Assembly (NCBI GenBank): GCA_002722565.1
Contig: PBMG01000010.1
Coordinates: forward strand, 1-64,000
Direction of reading: 5' to 3'
From: Acidimicrobiaceae bacterium
GTDB taxonomy: Bacteria > Actinomycetota > Acidimicrobiia > Acidimicrobiales > Poriferisodalaceae
Length of the DNA stretch: 64,000 nt
Part shown: positions 1 through 9,416 of the stretch, piece by piece
Layout of the letters: every line of letters starts with the position of its first letter
Numbering within the stretch: position 1 is the stretch's first letter
Translations under genes and position numbers: made by a program
Notes under the pieces: generated by a model
What the model saw: the letters and a program-made list of their open reading frames with translations, nothing else
Database searches by the model: none
What the model was told of the DNA's origin: nothing

Positions 1-1092
1 AGGCAGTTCTTTGTAGCTTCGTTGCCCATGACCAAAAATGAGGCAATGCATAGGACAGTTCATCGGCTTGGGGTAGTAGGTGCCGTTGTCCATTTCCATC
101 GGCGGGTACATCCCGTCGGCGTAGAAATCAAGATGCCCGGAAGTTTGGAATAGACGTTCATTCGCAAGATGAGGGGTGTAAACGAATTCATAGCCACCCT
201 CTTCGTGGCGCTGACGGCTGTAGTCCTCCATAAGTTTGCGAATAATTGCGCCTTTGGGATGCCAGACCGCTAAACCGCCGCCGAGTTCTGATGGGAAACT
301 CAGCAGATCTAGATCCGCTGCCAGTTTCCGGTGGTCTCTCTTCGCTGCTTCTTCAAGGCGCACCAAATGCGCCTTGAGATCTTTCTTAGACGCCCACGCG
401 GTCCCGTAAATGCGTTGAAGCATTTGCCGGTTCTCGTCGCCACGCCAATATGCCCCCGCGACTCGCATCAGCTCAAAATGACCCAAATATCCGGTATGGG
501 GGACATGAGGACCTCGACACAAGTCGACAAACTCATCGGTGTTTCTGTAGGTGGTGATGACCCCATCATTAGGACCCGATGTCGGGTCATCTGCTTCACC
601 GTCAAGAATTTCCAGTTTGTAGGGGTGATCCGCGAACAATTGGTTCGCTTCTTCACGGTCGACTTCGGTGCGAATGAAGGGCTGTTTCCGCCCAACGATC
701 TCTTTCATTTTCGAGGAGATCTTTTCGAGGTCTTCGTCGCTGAACGTTTGCCCGTCAGGTAAATCGAAATCGTAATAAAATCCGTCTTCGATTGGAGGTC
801 CGATACTAAAGGTTGCCCCTGGATATAGATCTAGTACTGCTTGAGCTAGTACGTGGGCAGTCGAATGACGTAACACCTCTAAACCGTCGTCTGAAGCTGG
901 GAAGACCAGAGTTACGTTGGAACCATTCGGGAGTGGTTGATTGAGGTCTAGCTGAGTTCCGTCGGCGACAGCGATGAGCGCATCTTTTGCAGCTCGACCA
1001 CCCAATTTTTCTGCCAGGTCGGCGCCGGTTGCGTCTGGGCCTAGTGCCTGTTCAGTGCCGTCTGGCAGAACAATTGTTACATCGGAACTCAT
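1..1092 (-). CDS. thrS: Threonyl-tRNA synthetase (3' part missing, runs off window)
   Basis: Charges tRNA-Thr with threonine in the cytoplasm. My translation from the ATG at 1092 gives 364 codons with no stop before the window edge, so roughly the second half of a usual 650-residue enzyme is outside. Visible in order: an N-terminal TGS domain (about residues 1-65), then the second additional editing domain with HSTAH at 76-80 and an LCRGPHVP segment (zinc-type editing site), then the start of the class II catalytic core with the motif 2 region (YYPKPMNCPMHC). Known: the editing domain clears mischarged Ser-tRNA-Thr. No clear Shine-Dalgarno lies before the ATG, but the protein start matches the family. 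Two tRNA-Thr genes lie elsewhere in this window. The gene is downstream of the small membrane gene at 1135-1326. Confidence 0.96.
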   Translation of the reverse strand, partial: MSSDVTIVLPDGTEQALGPDATGADLAEKLGGRAAKDALIAVADGTQLDLNQPLPNGSNVTLVFPASDDGLEVLRHSTAHVLAQAVLDLYPGATFSIGPPIEDGFYYDFDLPDGQTFSDEDLEKISSKMKEIVGRKQPFIRTEVDREEANQLFADHPYKLEILDGEADDPTSGPNDGVITTYRNTDEFVDLCRGPHVPHTGYLGHFELMRVAGAYWRGDENRQMLQRIYGTAWASKKDLKAHLVRLEEAAKRDHRKLAADLDLLSFPSELGGGLAVWHPKGAIIRKLMEDYSRQRHEEGGYEFVYTPHLANERLFQTSGHLDFYADGMYPPMEMDNGTYYPKPMNCPMHCLIFGHGQRSYKELP

Positions 1093-1134
1093 AGTTATAA
1101 ATCGTACGGGGTTCTAAGCGTTGACCTTGATGTA

Positions 1135-1326
1135 TTAACCGACAGTGCCGCCTGAATTTCCGAATCCGAAAACAATGTTCATCGTCAAAATCAGTAGCCC
1201 AATACCAATAAGGACCCAAATCTGATCTGATTTTTGGAAGGATCGAAATTTCTCCATCGGCTTCCACTGCGCGCTGGGGTCCTTAAGAACCTTCTCATTT
1301 ACTTTGCGCGTATCACCGTCGGACAT
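1135..1326 (-). CDS. Small single-pass membrane protein, function unknown
   Basis: A 63-residue protein that I do not recognise. The first 40 residues are hydrophilic and charged, followed by one hydrophobic segment of about 20 residues (IWVLIGIGLLILTMNIVFGF) and a short glycine-rich tail, so it is probably anchored in the cytoplasmic membrane with its N-terminus inside. The ATG at 1326 is chosen because a GGGGG stretch sits a few bases upstream; a longer in-frame reading to 1374 exists but would begin without a site. It lies between dnaE and thrS on the same strand with short gaps, so it may be cotranscribed with them. Nothing in it points to a catalytic role. Confidence 0.6.
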   Translation of the reverse strand: MSDGDTRKVNEKVLKDPSAQWKPMEKFRSFQKSDQIWVLIGIGLLILTMNIVFGFGNSGGTVG

Positions 1327-1422
1327 TATTACCCCCGTAGGACGAACACACAGCATGGCATTCTTAGGGGTCAACTACCAACATTATCGTGCTGAAAGTT
1401 TGGTTTCGGAAGGTATCTGTGG

Positions 1423-4400
1423 TCAGGCCAAAACGGCTTCAGGTCCGAGAAGGACCCGTAACTCTCCGGCTAATCCGTTGTTTGGGTCAACTCGAAAATT
1501 GTCGGGCAGCTGAACTATTTGCTTCCCGACGTGCAAGAAGACAGCGGTGTCGCCTGAGTGTCGTGAAAGTAAGTCCTTTAGTTCTTCAACGAGTTTGTCG
1601 CTGATTTGGTGAGAAGGCACGGTAAGGCGTAGTTCCGATGGACCACTTTTTGGTTCGAAATAATTGAGTCGGTTTGCGATGAACTTTGGTTCGTCATCTC
1701 GGGTGTCGACCCTTCCACCCACTAACAACACTGCGTCGTCGTCGAGCTGGTGGCCATGCTCCGCCATAGTTCGAGGGAAAACAGTGACCTCGATCGAAGT
1801 TTGAAGATCCTCTAGGTCAAACACTGCCATTGCATCGCCGCCTCGAGTGAACTTGCGTTGCAAATTCGAGACCACCCCACCGAGTGTGATGAACGGGTCG
1901 CGGCCATCTTCATATGGAGGTTGGTTCGCGGCATCAGCTATAGCGCAGTCGGTAGCTCGTCTCAATGAAGCATCAACGCCATAGAGCGGATGACTTGAGA
2001 CATAAAGGCCGAGCATCTCTTTTTCCCAAGCGAGTTTTGTTTTTTCATCGACTTCGCCTTCAGGTACTTCGACACGTTCATCAAAGCCGCCGGAACTCTC
2101 GGCTAGGTCTCCGAATAGGGTCTGGATACCCATGTCTGCTTCACGGCGACGGTTGACAACTTGGTCGACGATCTGTTCTGCGACCGACAAAAGCCCTTGA
2201 CGTGAATGGCCGCACGACTCAAACGCTCCAGCTTTGATGAGAGCTTCAAGAGAGCGTTTATTTAAGACCGACGTAGGTACGCGTTCACAAAAATCGTAGA
2301 AGTCTTCGTAGGGCCCGTTGGTTGCTCGTTCTTCAACTATTGGACTGACAACACCTTCGCCGACGTTTCGTACCGCCGACAGTCCGAAAGGAATTCGATC
2401 ATCTTTGGAGGAGAAGTCCACTTCGCTGCGGTTGACGTCAGGGACTTCCACCACAATCCCTGCTTGTCGACAGTCGTTCAGGTAAATCCCGGCTTTATCG
2501 AGGTTGTGTTTTACGCCGGTGAGAACTGCTGCCATGAATTCGACCCGATGGTTCGCTTTTAAAAAGGCGGTTTGATAGGAAATTAACCCGTACCCGAAAG
2601 CATGACTTTTGTTGAACGCGTAGTCAGCAAATGGTTCGATGATGTCGAATAACCGAGTACCGAGTTGCTCGTCGTAGCCTGCTGCTGCAGTGCCTTCGAC
2701 AAATTTGACTCGTTGTTCAGCAATCAGTTTGCGATCTTTTTTGCCACACGCTTTTCGTAGGTCATCAGCTTCAGCCAAGGTGTATCCCGCGATGCGTTGA
2801 GCAACACGCATCACTGACTCCTGGTAGATCATCAAACCGTAGGTTTCGTCGAGTATTTCGCTGAGGTCCTCGTGGGGTAAATCGAGAGGTTTTCGTCCGT
2901 TTTTTCGGTCGGCGTAATCGTTGTGCATGTTGGCGGCCATTGGCCCGGGACGATACAAAGCAACGAGGGCGGCGACGTCATCGAACCCGGTTGGGGTGAG
3001 GCTGCGCATCAAACTTCGCATCGGCGCTGACTCGAGTTGGAAGACTCCTAGTGAATCACCGGCTTGAAGAAGCTCGAAGGCCTTTGGGTCGTCCAGAGGG
3101 ATGTCTTCAATATCGAGTTTGTTGCCCGTTGTGTTTTCGATGAGACGCAGGGCTTCGTCGATAATCGACAAGGTGCGCAACCCCAAGAAGTCCATCTTAA
3201 GGAGGCCAAGCTCTTCCACACCGTTCATCTCGAATTGTGTGACGACAGGAGCGTCTTCGGGGTCTACTCCGGCCTCTGGCTTGCGTTGAATCGGCAAGTA
3301 TTCGGTAAGCGGTTCACGGGTGATGACAACCGCAGCGGCGTGGATGGAATCTTGACGTCGGAGTCCTTCGAGCCCCTTGGCGACATCGACGACCCTTTTA
3401 ACGTCAGGGTCAGAGTCATACATTTGTCGTAGCTCAGCTGCTGCTTTGTATCCGTCAACGTATTGATCTTGCTGATCGAAGCACGCCCATAACGGGGTGT
3501 CGCGGCCCATCACCAGTGGAGGCATAGCTTTAGCGACCTTGTCGCCGACGGCGTATGGGTATCCCAGAACCCTGGCCGCGTCTCGGACTGCGGCCCGGGC
3601 TTTAATTGTTGAAAAGGTGATGATTTGTGCCACATGTTCGCGACCGTACGTTTCGGCGGTGTAGCGAATCATTTCGTCCCGATAACGATCATCGAAGTCC
3701 ATATCGATGTCGGGCATGGATTTTCGTCCCGGATTCAAGAATCGTTCAAAGAGCAGGTCGTACTTGATTGGATCAAGATCAGTGATCTGCAGGCAATAAG
3801 CAACCGCACACCCCGCTGCAGATCCACGACCAGGTCCAACCCGTATACCGTTGTCTCGAGCGTGTCTGATGAGATCCCAAGTAATAAGGAAGTAGGCCGA
3901 GAAATCCATGTCGGCGATGACCCGAAGTTCGTATCCCAAACGGTCAACGATTTCGTCTGACAGCCGATTCCCCCACCGCTTTTTTGCGCCCTCAAACGCA
4001 AGATGTCGCAGAAAGTCGTCATCTGTGTCGAATTCTTGCGGAAGTGGAAAGTCTGGTAAGTAAACATTTCCGAACTCAATATTGACGTCGGCGCGTTCGG
4101 CGATCCAAAGGGTGTTGTCGCAGCTCTCAGGTAGCTCATCGAACAGGTCCCGCATTTCGCGAGCGCTTTTCAGATAATGCTGGTCGCCGTGAAATTTGAA
4201 CCGGTCGGGATCACTCATTTGTGAACCGGTCTGAACGCATAACAGCGCGTCATGTGAAATAGCGTCGTGTTGGTGGGTGTAATGAGCGTCGTTTGTCGCG
4301 AGTAGCGGGGCTTTCAGCGTGCGTGCTATTTCAAGAAGTTGCGGGTTGCATCGCTTTTGCTCAGGAATTTCATGATCTTGAAGTTCAACAAAGAGGTTGT

Positions 4401-4950
4401 CTCGGCCGAAGATGTCTTGAAGGCGAGCGGCACGGTCGAGCGCACCCTGGTAGTCGCCTTTCAAGAGGGACTGCTGAACCACGCTGCCTAGGCATCCCGT
4501 CGTAGCTATAAGGCCGCTGCTGTGCTGCTCAAATAACTCCCAGTCCATGCGCGGCTTGTAGTAGTACCCCTCCAAGAATGCGCGGCTAGCGAGCTTCAGC
4601 AGATTGCGATACCCGGTGTTGTTTTCTGCGAGCAACGTCAGATGGTAGTAAAGCTTTGTTCCCTCATTAGTGTCACCCCCTGAGTCATCTAATTTTCTGC
4701 CTCGGCGCGCTGGCCGTTCGTCTCTGCTTTCCAAAGCCATATAGGCCTCGGTGCCGATGACGGGTTTGATGCCGTGTTGGTTGCACCCTTTGTAGAAGTC
4801 AAGGACACCGTACATGTTGCCGTGATCGGTGATTCCTAACGCTGGTTGACCATCATTTACCGCTGCGGTTACGGCATCTGGTATTCGTGCAGCTCCATCA
4901 AGCATGGAAAACTCGGTGTGAGTGTGGAGATGGACGAACGAGCGGGTCAT
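1423..4950 (-). CDS. dnaE: DNA polymerase III alpha subunit (replicative polymerase)
   Basis: Main chromosomal replicase, 1175 residues from the chosen ATG. It begins with a PHP domain whose metal-binding motifs look intact (HLHTHTEF near residue 5, GITDHGN, NDAHY); in actinobacterial DnaE1 this domain provides the proofreading exonuclease. The C-family polymerase core carries PDIDMDF near residue 410 (catalytic aspartates) and a GPGRGSAAG segment. It is followed by helix-hairpin-helix and OB-fold regions (VSNLQRKFTRGG, near residue 1020). A GTG at 4992 would add 14 proline- and asparagine-rich residues, but family members start close to the FVHLH motif, so ATG 4950 is preferred. Transcribed away from the HD gene at 5043. 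Its length is normal for the family (about 1150-1190). Confidence 0.97.
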   Translation of the reverse strand: MTRSFVHLHTHTEFSMLDGAARIPDAVTAAVNDGQPALGITDHGNMYGVLDFYKGCNQHGIKPVIGTEAYMALESRDERPARRGRKLDDSGGDTNEGTKLYYHLTLLAENNTGYRNLLKLASRAFLEGYYYKPRMDWELFEQHSSGLIATTGCLGSVVQQSLLKGDYQGALDRAARLQDIFGRDNLFVELQDHEIPEQKRCNPQLLEIARTLKAPLLATNDAHYTHQHDAISHDALLCVQTGSQMSDPDRFKFHGDQHYLKSAREMRDLFDELPESCDNTLWIAERADVNIEFGNVYLPDFPLPQEFDTDDDFLRHLAFEGAKKRWGNRLSDEIVDRLGYELRVIADMDFSAYFLITWDLIRHARDNGIRVGPGRGSAAGCAVAYCLQITDLDPIKYDLLFERFLNPGRKSMPDIDMDFDDRYRDEMIRYTAETYGREHVAQIITFSTIKARAAVRDAARVLGYPYAVGDKVAKAMPPLVMGRDTPLWACFDQQDQYVDGYKAAAELRQMYDSDPDVKRVVDVAKGLEGLRRQDSIHAAAVVITREPLTEYLPIQRKPEAGVDPEDAPVVTQFEMNGVEELGLLKMDFLGLRTLSIIDEALRLIENTTGNKLDIEDIPLDDPKAFELLQAGDSLGVFQLESAPMRSLMRSLTPTGFDDVAALVALYRPGPMAANMHNDYADRKNGRKPLDLPHEDLSEILDETYGLMIYQESVMRVAQRIAGYTLAEADDLRKACGKKDRKLIAEQRVKFVEGTAAAGYDEQLGTRLFDIIEPFADYAFNKSHAFGYGLISYQTAFLKANHRVEFMAAVLTGVKHNLDKAGIYLNDCRQAGIVVEVPDVNRSEVDFSSKDDRIPFGLSAVRNVGEGVVSPIVEERATNGPYEDFYDFCERVPTSVLNKRSLEALIKAGAFESCGHSRQGLLSVAEQIVDQVVNRRREADMGIQTLFGDLAESSGGFDERVEVPEGEVDEKTKLAWEKEMLGLYVSSHPLYGVDASLRRATDCAIADAANQPPYEDGRDPFITLGGVVSNLQRKFTRGGDAMAVFDLEDLQTSIEVTVFPRTMAEHGHQLDDDAVLLVGGRVDTRDDEPKFIANRLNYFEPKSGPSELRLTVPSHQISDKLVEELKDLLSRHSGDTAVFLHVGKQIVQLPDNFRVDPNNGLAGELRVLLGPEAVLA

Positions 4951-5042
4951 GTTGGGTGGTTCAGTTGAATTCGTAGGTGGTTCTGCTGGCACCTCATGGC
5001 ACCATGGAAGGAATCTAGTCCGACGGAGTCCGAAAAAATCGC

Positions 5043-5819
5043 ATGACTGACACCAACCCTTCAGAGCAGCTCAGCGCTGTTTTAAGTGAGGAAGACCCAA
5101 CTGAGGGTCTGTGGCAGCTTGTTGACTCTGGTTGGGCTGATGAACACTTACCTGAGTTGCCTGCGCTTCGTTTAGAACAAGATCCCATTCATCGCCATAA
5201 AGACGTCCTGACCCACACCATTGTGGTTACTAGCCAGAGCCCATCGAGGCTTCGAGTTCGTTTGGCTGCTTTGTTTCACGACGTGGGCAAACCTCGAACT
5301 CGATCGTATGAGCATGGGGGCGTCACGTTTCGACATCATGAAGCCGTTGGTGCTCGAATGACTCGAAAACGAATGCCGAAACTGGGATATCAGAAAGATA
5401 TGACTTCTGATGTAGCTCAGCTGGTGTTCTTATCGGGACGCTTTAAGGGTTATACCGACGGTTGGAGTGATAGCGCTGTGCGCCGATACGCCCGCGACGG
5501 AGGTTCTCTTTTGGGTGATCTCAACGACCTTGTTAGGAGCGATTGCACTTCGCGCAACCCTCGCCGCGTCGCGGCATTGCACGAGGCATTGGATGATCTT
5601 GAACGACGAATAGCAGAACTGGCTCGAGAAGAAGCGATTAAAGCTGAACGCCCTGAAGTTGATGGAGACCGCGTGATAGCTCATCTGGGCATCGAGCCCG
5701 GACCAGTCGTGGGTCAAGCCTTAAGATTTTTGCTTGAGTTAAAACGGTCGGAGGGTGATCTGGGAGAAACGGCGGTCTTGGAGCGGCTGGACGCGTGGTG
5801 GCTAGACCAACAGAAATAG
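5043..5819 (+). CDS. Stand-alone HD-domain protein resembling the C-terminal half of CCA tRNA nucleotidyltransferase
   Basis: 258 residues. An HD phosphohydrolase domain is evident: the HRH near residue 51 and LFHDVGKPRT near 77-86 supply the expected histidine and HD metal ligands, and KGYTDGWSDSAVRRYARD and a later LEPGP-like loop followed by LRFLLELKR match the body and tail of actinobacterial CCA-adding enzymes. The N-terminal nucleotidyltransferase head (with its GxxxR and DxD motifs) is absent, and the DNA upstream is the divergent dnaE promoter region, so it was not simply missed. It therefore cannot add CCA. Inference: a 2',3'-cyclic phosphodiesterase or phosphatase, or the second half of a split enzyme. 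Converges with sdhB, with a 7-base gap. Confidence 0.75.
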   Translation: MTDTNPSEQLSAVLSEEDPTEGLWQLVDSGWADEHLPELPALRLEQDPIHRHKDVLTHTIVVTSQSPSRLRVRLAALFHDVGKPRTRSYEHGGVTFRHHEAVGARMTRKRMPKLGYQKDMTSDVAQLVFLSGRFKGYTDGWSDSAVRRYARDGGSLLGDLNDLVRSDCTSRNPRRVAALHEALDDLERRIAELAREEAIKAERPEVDGDRVIAHLGIEPGPVVGQALRFLLELKRSEGDLGETAVLERLDAWWLDQQK

Positions 5820-5826
5820 TTTGATA

Positions 5827-6600
5827 TCAGGTTTGGCCAGCCAGTTTTCGGTTTTTCACCTTTGCTTTGACGTAGTCGCGGTTCATGAACGCAATGAAAT
5901 CGAGACTGATTTCTTTGGGGCATGCCTCATGACATTCACCATGGTTGGTGCAAGATCCAAAAAAGGTTTCCATTGTGTCGACCATCGTTTCGGTTCGTTC
6001 GAACCGTTGCGACTGCCCTTGGGGGATCAGATTTAGATGTGCGAGTTTGGCCGAGGTAAATAATTGAGCTGCCGAATTTGGACAGGCTGCTACACAAGCC
6101 CCACATCCGATGCATGCGGCGGCGTCGAAAGAAGTGTCGGCGGCTTCTTTGGGGACCGGGGTCAGGTTGGCGTCTGAAGCTGCTCCAGTGTTTATCGAGA
6201 TATATCCGCCTGCTTCGATGATTCTGTCAAATGAGCTGCGATCTACGACTAGATCTCTCACAACAGGGAATGCTCTAGCTCTAAATGGTTCAACGACGAT
6301 GGTGTCACCGTCTTTGAATTTTCGCATATGAAGCTGGCAGGTCGTCGTCGCCTTTTCGTGTCCATGGGCTTGACCGTTAATCATCAGGCTGCACGTCCCG
6401 CAGATACCTTCGCGACAGTCGTGATCAAATTCGATTGGAACTTGTTCGTCTTCGATGAGTTGTTCGTTGATGATGTCTAACATTTCAAGGAAAGACATGT
6501 CTTCGCTGATGCCGTTGGCGGCGTAGGTTTCGAAGTGCCCAGGGTCGCTTGAGCCGTCTTGTCTCCAGACTTGAAGTGTCAGGTTTAGTTCCTGGGTCAC
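5827..6600 (-). CDS. sdhB: Succinate dehydrogenase iron-sulfur subunit
   Basis: Carries electrons from the flavoprotein to the membrane quinone site. 257 residues. A [2Fe-2S] plant-type motif (C62, C67, C70, C88 with CREGICGTC) is followed by [12 protein letters not shown] (C163, C166, C169, C173) and a C217/C223/C227 cluster, which together hold the [4Fe-4S] and [3Fe-4S] centres. The start is the GTG at 6600, which overlaps the sdhA stop as GTGA; it has an AGAGGAG ribosome site at 6607-6613. A longer in-frame reading to 6690 would lie wholly inside sdhA. Last gene of sdhCAB. The overlap implies translational coupling that keeps the subunits in balance. Confidence 0.96.
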   Translation of the reverse strand: MTQELNLTLQVWRQDGSSDPGHFETYAANGISEDMSFLEMLDIINEQLIEDEQVPIEFDHDCREGICGTCSLMINGQAHGHEKATTTCQLHMRKFKDGDTIVVEPFRARAFPVVRDLVVDRSSFDRIIEAGGYISINTGAASDANLTPVPKEAADTSFDAAACIGCGACVAACPNSAAQLFTSAKLAHLNLIPQGQSQRFERTETMVDTMETFFGSCTNHGECHEACPKEISLDFIAFMNRDYVKAKVKNRKLAGQT

Positions 6601-8516
6601 TTGTAGCTCCTCTGAGTCAACGCGACATTTTCGAAAGTAAGTTCTTCTTGGTGACGGGTTTGAACTGAATCGGTGCCGTTCCATTCCCATGCAGCCACAT
6701 GAGCGAAATTTTCGTCGTCTCGCTGAGCTTCACCTTCTTCGGTTTGATGTTCGGCTCGGAAATGCCCTCCGCAGCTTTCTTCACGGTCCAAAGCGTCGCG
6801 AGCCATGAGTTTCGCCAACTCAAAGAAGTCAGCTACTCGCCCAGCCTTTTCGAGGCCTGAGTTCAGTGTCGCTGCGGAACCTGGAAGGCGAAGGTCTTTC
6901 CAAAACTCTTCTTCCAATGCAGGGATTTCTGAGAGAGCTTTCTCGAGTCCTTCTTTTGTTCGTTCCATTCCAATGTAGTCCCACACGATTTTGCCGAGCT
7001 CCCGATGGAACCAGTCAACTGAACGAGTCCCGCCTATCGACATGAAGCGGTTGATTTGGTCGTGTGCAGCTGCCTCTGCTTCTGCGAACACTGGATCATC
7101 AGTTGAGACGGTGGGCTCACCTAGCCGTCCAGCTAGATCGTCACCGATTGTGTAAGGCAGAACAAAGTACCCATCTGCGAGCCCTTGCATGAGGGCTGAA
7201 GCGCCCAGCCGGTTGGCGCCGTGATCGGAGAAGTTTGCTTCTCCTATCGAATAACAGCCTGGAATTGTTGTCATCAGGTTGTAGTCAACCCACACTCCAC
7301 CCATTGTGTAGTGAATTGCCGGATATATGCGCATGGGAGTCTGGTAAGGGTTCTCACCTGTGATGTTTTCGTACATGTCGAACAGGTTTCCGTACTTGGA
7401 TCGGACTGCCTCTTCGCCGTCGCGTTCGATAGCTGCACCGAAGTCGAGATATACGCCGTTCTTTAAGGTTCCGACACCCTTGCCTTGATCGACGACCGTT
7501 TTAGCGTTTCTAGAGGCAACGTCTCGAGGAACCAGGTTGCCGAAAGCCGGATATTTCCGTTCAAGGTAGTAGTCGCGTTCGTTGTCAGGAATTTCGCTAG
7601 GGGAGCGAGTGTCGTCGAATGCGTCGGGTACCCATATGCGTCCGTCATTTCGTAGAGACTCTGACATCAATGTCAATTTGGATTGAAACTCATCGCTTGC
7701 GGGTATGCATGTTGGGTGGATTTGGGTGTAGCAAGGGTTAGCGAAGAACGCTCCCTTGCGGTGAGCGCGCCAGGCTGCTGTGACGTTGCATGCCATAGCG
7801 TTGGTCGAAAGGTAGTAGACGTTTCCATAGCCACCGGTTGCTAGTACGACGGCGTGCCCGGAATGGCTAGCGACTTCTCCGTTAACGAGATCGCGGGTGA
7901 CGATGCCGCAGGCTCGTCCGTCTTTGAGTACTACGTCGAGTAATTCGGTTCTGGTATGTAACTCCACGCCTCCGGCCGCGACTTGTTTTGCTAGGGCTTG
8001 GTAGGCACCTAACAAAAGTTGTTGTCCCGTTTGGCCTCGCGCATAGAAAGTTCTGCTGACTTGGGCTCCGCCGAATGATCGGTTATCTAAGAGGCCACCG
8101 TATTCACGGGCAAATGGGACACCTTGAGCGGCTGCTTGGTCGATGATGTTGACAGAGACTTCTGCTAGCCGATGAACGTTTGCTTCGCGACTGCGGTAAT
8201 CGCCGCCTTTCACCGTGTCGTAGAACAGCCGGTGGACCGAATCACCGTCATTCGTGTAATTCTTAGCTCCGTTGATACCGCCCTGAGCTGCGATTGAATG
8301 GGCACGGCGCGGCGAATCATGGAATGTGAATGCCTTTACCTTGTAGCCAAGCTCGCTGAGAGACGCAGCAGCCGATGCGCCTGCTAGCCCGGTACCTACG
8401 ACGATGATTTCGAAACGCCGTTTGTTATTGGGGTTGACGAGCTTCGTGGAGAACTTATGGTTCTCCCATTTTTCTGCGACTGGACCGCTCGGGATCTTTG
8501 AATCGAGAACTGTCAT
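6597..8516 (-). CDS. sdhA: Succinate dehydrogenase flavoprotein subunit
   Basis: Oxidises succinate to fumarate in the citric acid cycle, passing electrons to covalently bound FAD. 639 residues. The FAD-binding GTGLAG loop is at 41-46, and the [12 protein letters not shown] segment holds the histidine (H73) that normally carries the FAD. Further signatures include [17 protein letters not shown] and the substrate-site region [10 protein letters not shown]. The ATG at 8516 overlaps the sdhC stop by one base (TAATG), and its own stop overlaps sdhB. The length and the long insert-free capping domain fit the type with a single large cytochrome b subunit (type B, as in Gram-positive and Bacteroidetes enzymes). 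It can work as succinate dehydrogenase or fumarate reductase; the aerobic context favours the former. Confidence 0.97.
   Translation of the reverse strand: MTVLDSKIPSGPVAEKWENHKFSTKLVNPNNKRRFEIIVVGTGLAGASAAASLSELGYKVKAFTFHDSPRRAHSIAAQGGINGAKNYTNDGDSVHRLFYDTVKGGDYRSREANVHRLAEVSVNIIDQAAAQGVPFAREYGGLLDNRSFGGAQVSRTFYARGQTGQQLLLGAYQALAKQVAAGGVELHTRTELLDVVLKDGRACGIVTRDLVNGEVASHSGHAVVLATGGYGNVYYLSTNAMACNVTAAWRAHRKGAFFANPCYTQIHPTCIPASDEFQSKLTLMSESLRNDGRIWVPDAFDDTRSPSEIPDNERDYYLERKYPAFGNLVPRDVASRNAKTVVDQGKGVGTLKNGVYLDFGAAIERDGEEAVRSKYGNLFDMYENITGENPYQTPMRIYPAIHYTMGGVWVDYNLMTTIPGCYSIGEANFSDHGANRLGASALMQGLADGYFVLPYTIGDDLAGRLGEPTVSTDDPVFAEAEAAAHDQINRFMSIGGTRSVDWFHRELGKIVWDYIGMERTKEGLEKALSEIPALEEEFWKDLRLPGSAATLNSGLEKAGRVADFFELAKLMARDALDREESCGGHFRAEHQTEEGEAQRDDENFAHVAAWEWNGTDSVQTRHQEELTFENVALTQRSYK
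6607..6613 (-). promoter_or_regulatory. Ribosome binding site that fixes the sdhB GTG start
   Basis: The minus-strand sequence AGAGGAG lies six bases before the GTG at 6600, inside the end of sdhA. It decides between this start and a longer reading frame without a site. Confidence 0.75.
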
Positions 8517-9346
8517 TAGTGCTTCTCCGCCTCGTGTTCTAAACAGGCCACGTCACCGACCTCACATTTTCGGTTGTCGTCATCTACAAGGCCAGCCGTG
8601 ACTAGGACTGGGAAACTGAGATTTCCGACGAGAATGATTCCAGCAACACCTTTCGCCAAGCTACGGCGAAGCTCGTTGTATTTGGGGTTGTTGATACCCA
8701 AACTTTGGAAAAGACTCCATGTGCCATGGAAGATGTGGATTGCTAATGCCACGTTTGCAACTACATAAATGATTGCGACAGGCAAACTTGAAAGACTGGC
8801 AACAATGTTGTGGTACGGGTCGCCGAGAACATACTCATCACCTAACCACCAACCCCAAGTTAGATCGGCTAGGTGAAATAAGAGATAGAGAAGAACGATG
8901 GGGCCTGTCCATCGCATTGTCCTGCTTGCGTAGTTAGCAGCCACGTAGTCTCTTTTGCTGCCATATTTTTTTTCACCACTAACAAAGTCGGCTTTATCGC
9001 TTGCCTTTCGGCTTCGTTCCTTTAACGAATAGGCCGAATGTATGTGCAAGAGGAACATCCCAGCCAACCCAATTCGTAATAGCCAGAGAAGAAATGTTCT
9101 TGGAAATAAGCCTCCGCCGAGACCTCGAAGGGTTTCCGCGTATTCGTGGAGCTGGACGGGTCCTTCATAAATATGGAAGTTGCCGATCATGTGTACGATC
9201 ACAAATCCAAGCAGCCCGATACCAGTCAAAGCCATTACCCATTTACGGCCAATGGACGATTGGTAGATGTTCAAAGGAAATGGCAATTGCCATTTCCGCC
9301 GAAAGATCGGAGTCGAACCTTGCGGGTTCGTAGCTGTGGCCGCCAT
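8516..9346 (-). CDS. sdhC: Succinate dehydrogenase cytochrome b membrane subunit
   Basis: Membrane anchor and quinone-binding subunit, 276 residues. About five hydrophobic helices are visible (starting near residues 40, 90, 140, 180 and 235), with histidines inside or at the ends of helices ([25 protein letters not shown]) that are the likely ligands of two haems. Because one polypeptide does the work of SdhC and SdhD, no separate sdhD is expected and none is present. The ATG at 9346 is set by an AGGAGG site at 9353-9358; a longer reading to 9394 has no such site. First gene of the operon sdhC-sdhA-sdhB. The C-terminal 20 residues are acidic, with a Cys pair (KCEVGDVAC) that is not typical. 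Confidence 0.93.
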   Translation of the reverse strand: MAATATNPQGSTPIFRRKWQLPFPLNIYQSSIGRKWVMALTGIGLLGFVIVHMIGNFHIYEGPVQLHEYAETLRGLGGGLFPRTFLLWLLRIGLAGMFLLHIHSAYSLKERSRKASDKADFVSGEKKYGSKRDYVAANYASRTMRWTGPIVLLYLLFHLADLTWGWWLGDEYVLGDPYHNIVASLSSLPVAIIYVVANVALAIHIFHGTWSLFQSLGINNPKYNELRRSLAKGVAGIILVGNLSFPVLVTAGLVDDDNRKCEVGDVACLEHEAEKH

Positions 9347-9352
9347 GGCCAA

Positions 9353-9358
9353 CCTCCT
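9353..9358 (-). promoter_or_regulatory. Consensus ribosome binding site of sdhC
   Basis: A perfect AGGAGG on the minus strand, six bases before the ATG at 9346. It fixes the start of the operon's first gene and suggests strong translation of the respiratory complex. Confidence 0.75.
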
Positions 9359-9416
9359 ATAAGGACAAACGTGCTCCAGAAACCGTATCTGCATCGGAGC
9401 CTGAATGCAGAACTCG

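Noticed and set aside
3064-3432. Plus-strand open frame inside dnaE
   Set aside because: Antisense shadow of a conserved gene with no ribosome site and no family resemblance.
4951-4992. Upstream GTG start for dnaE
   Set aside because: Would add a proline-rich lead absent from family starts; the FVHLH motif is expected within the first few residues.
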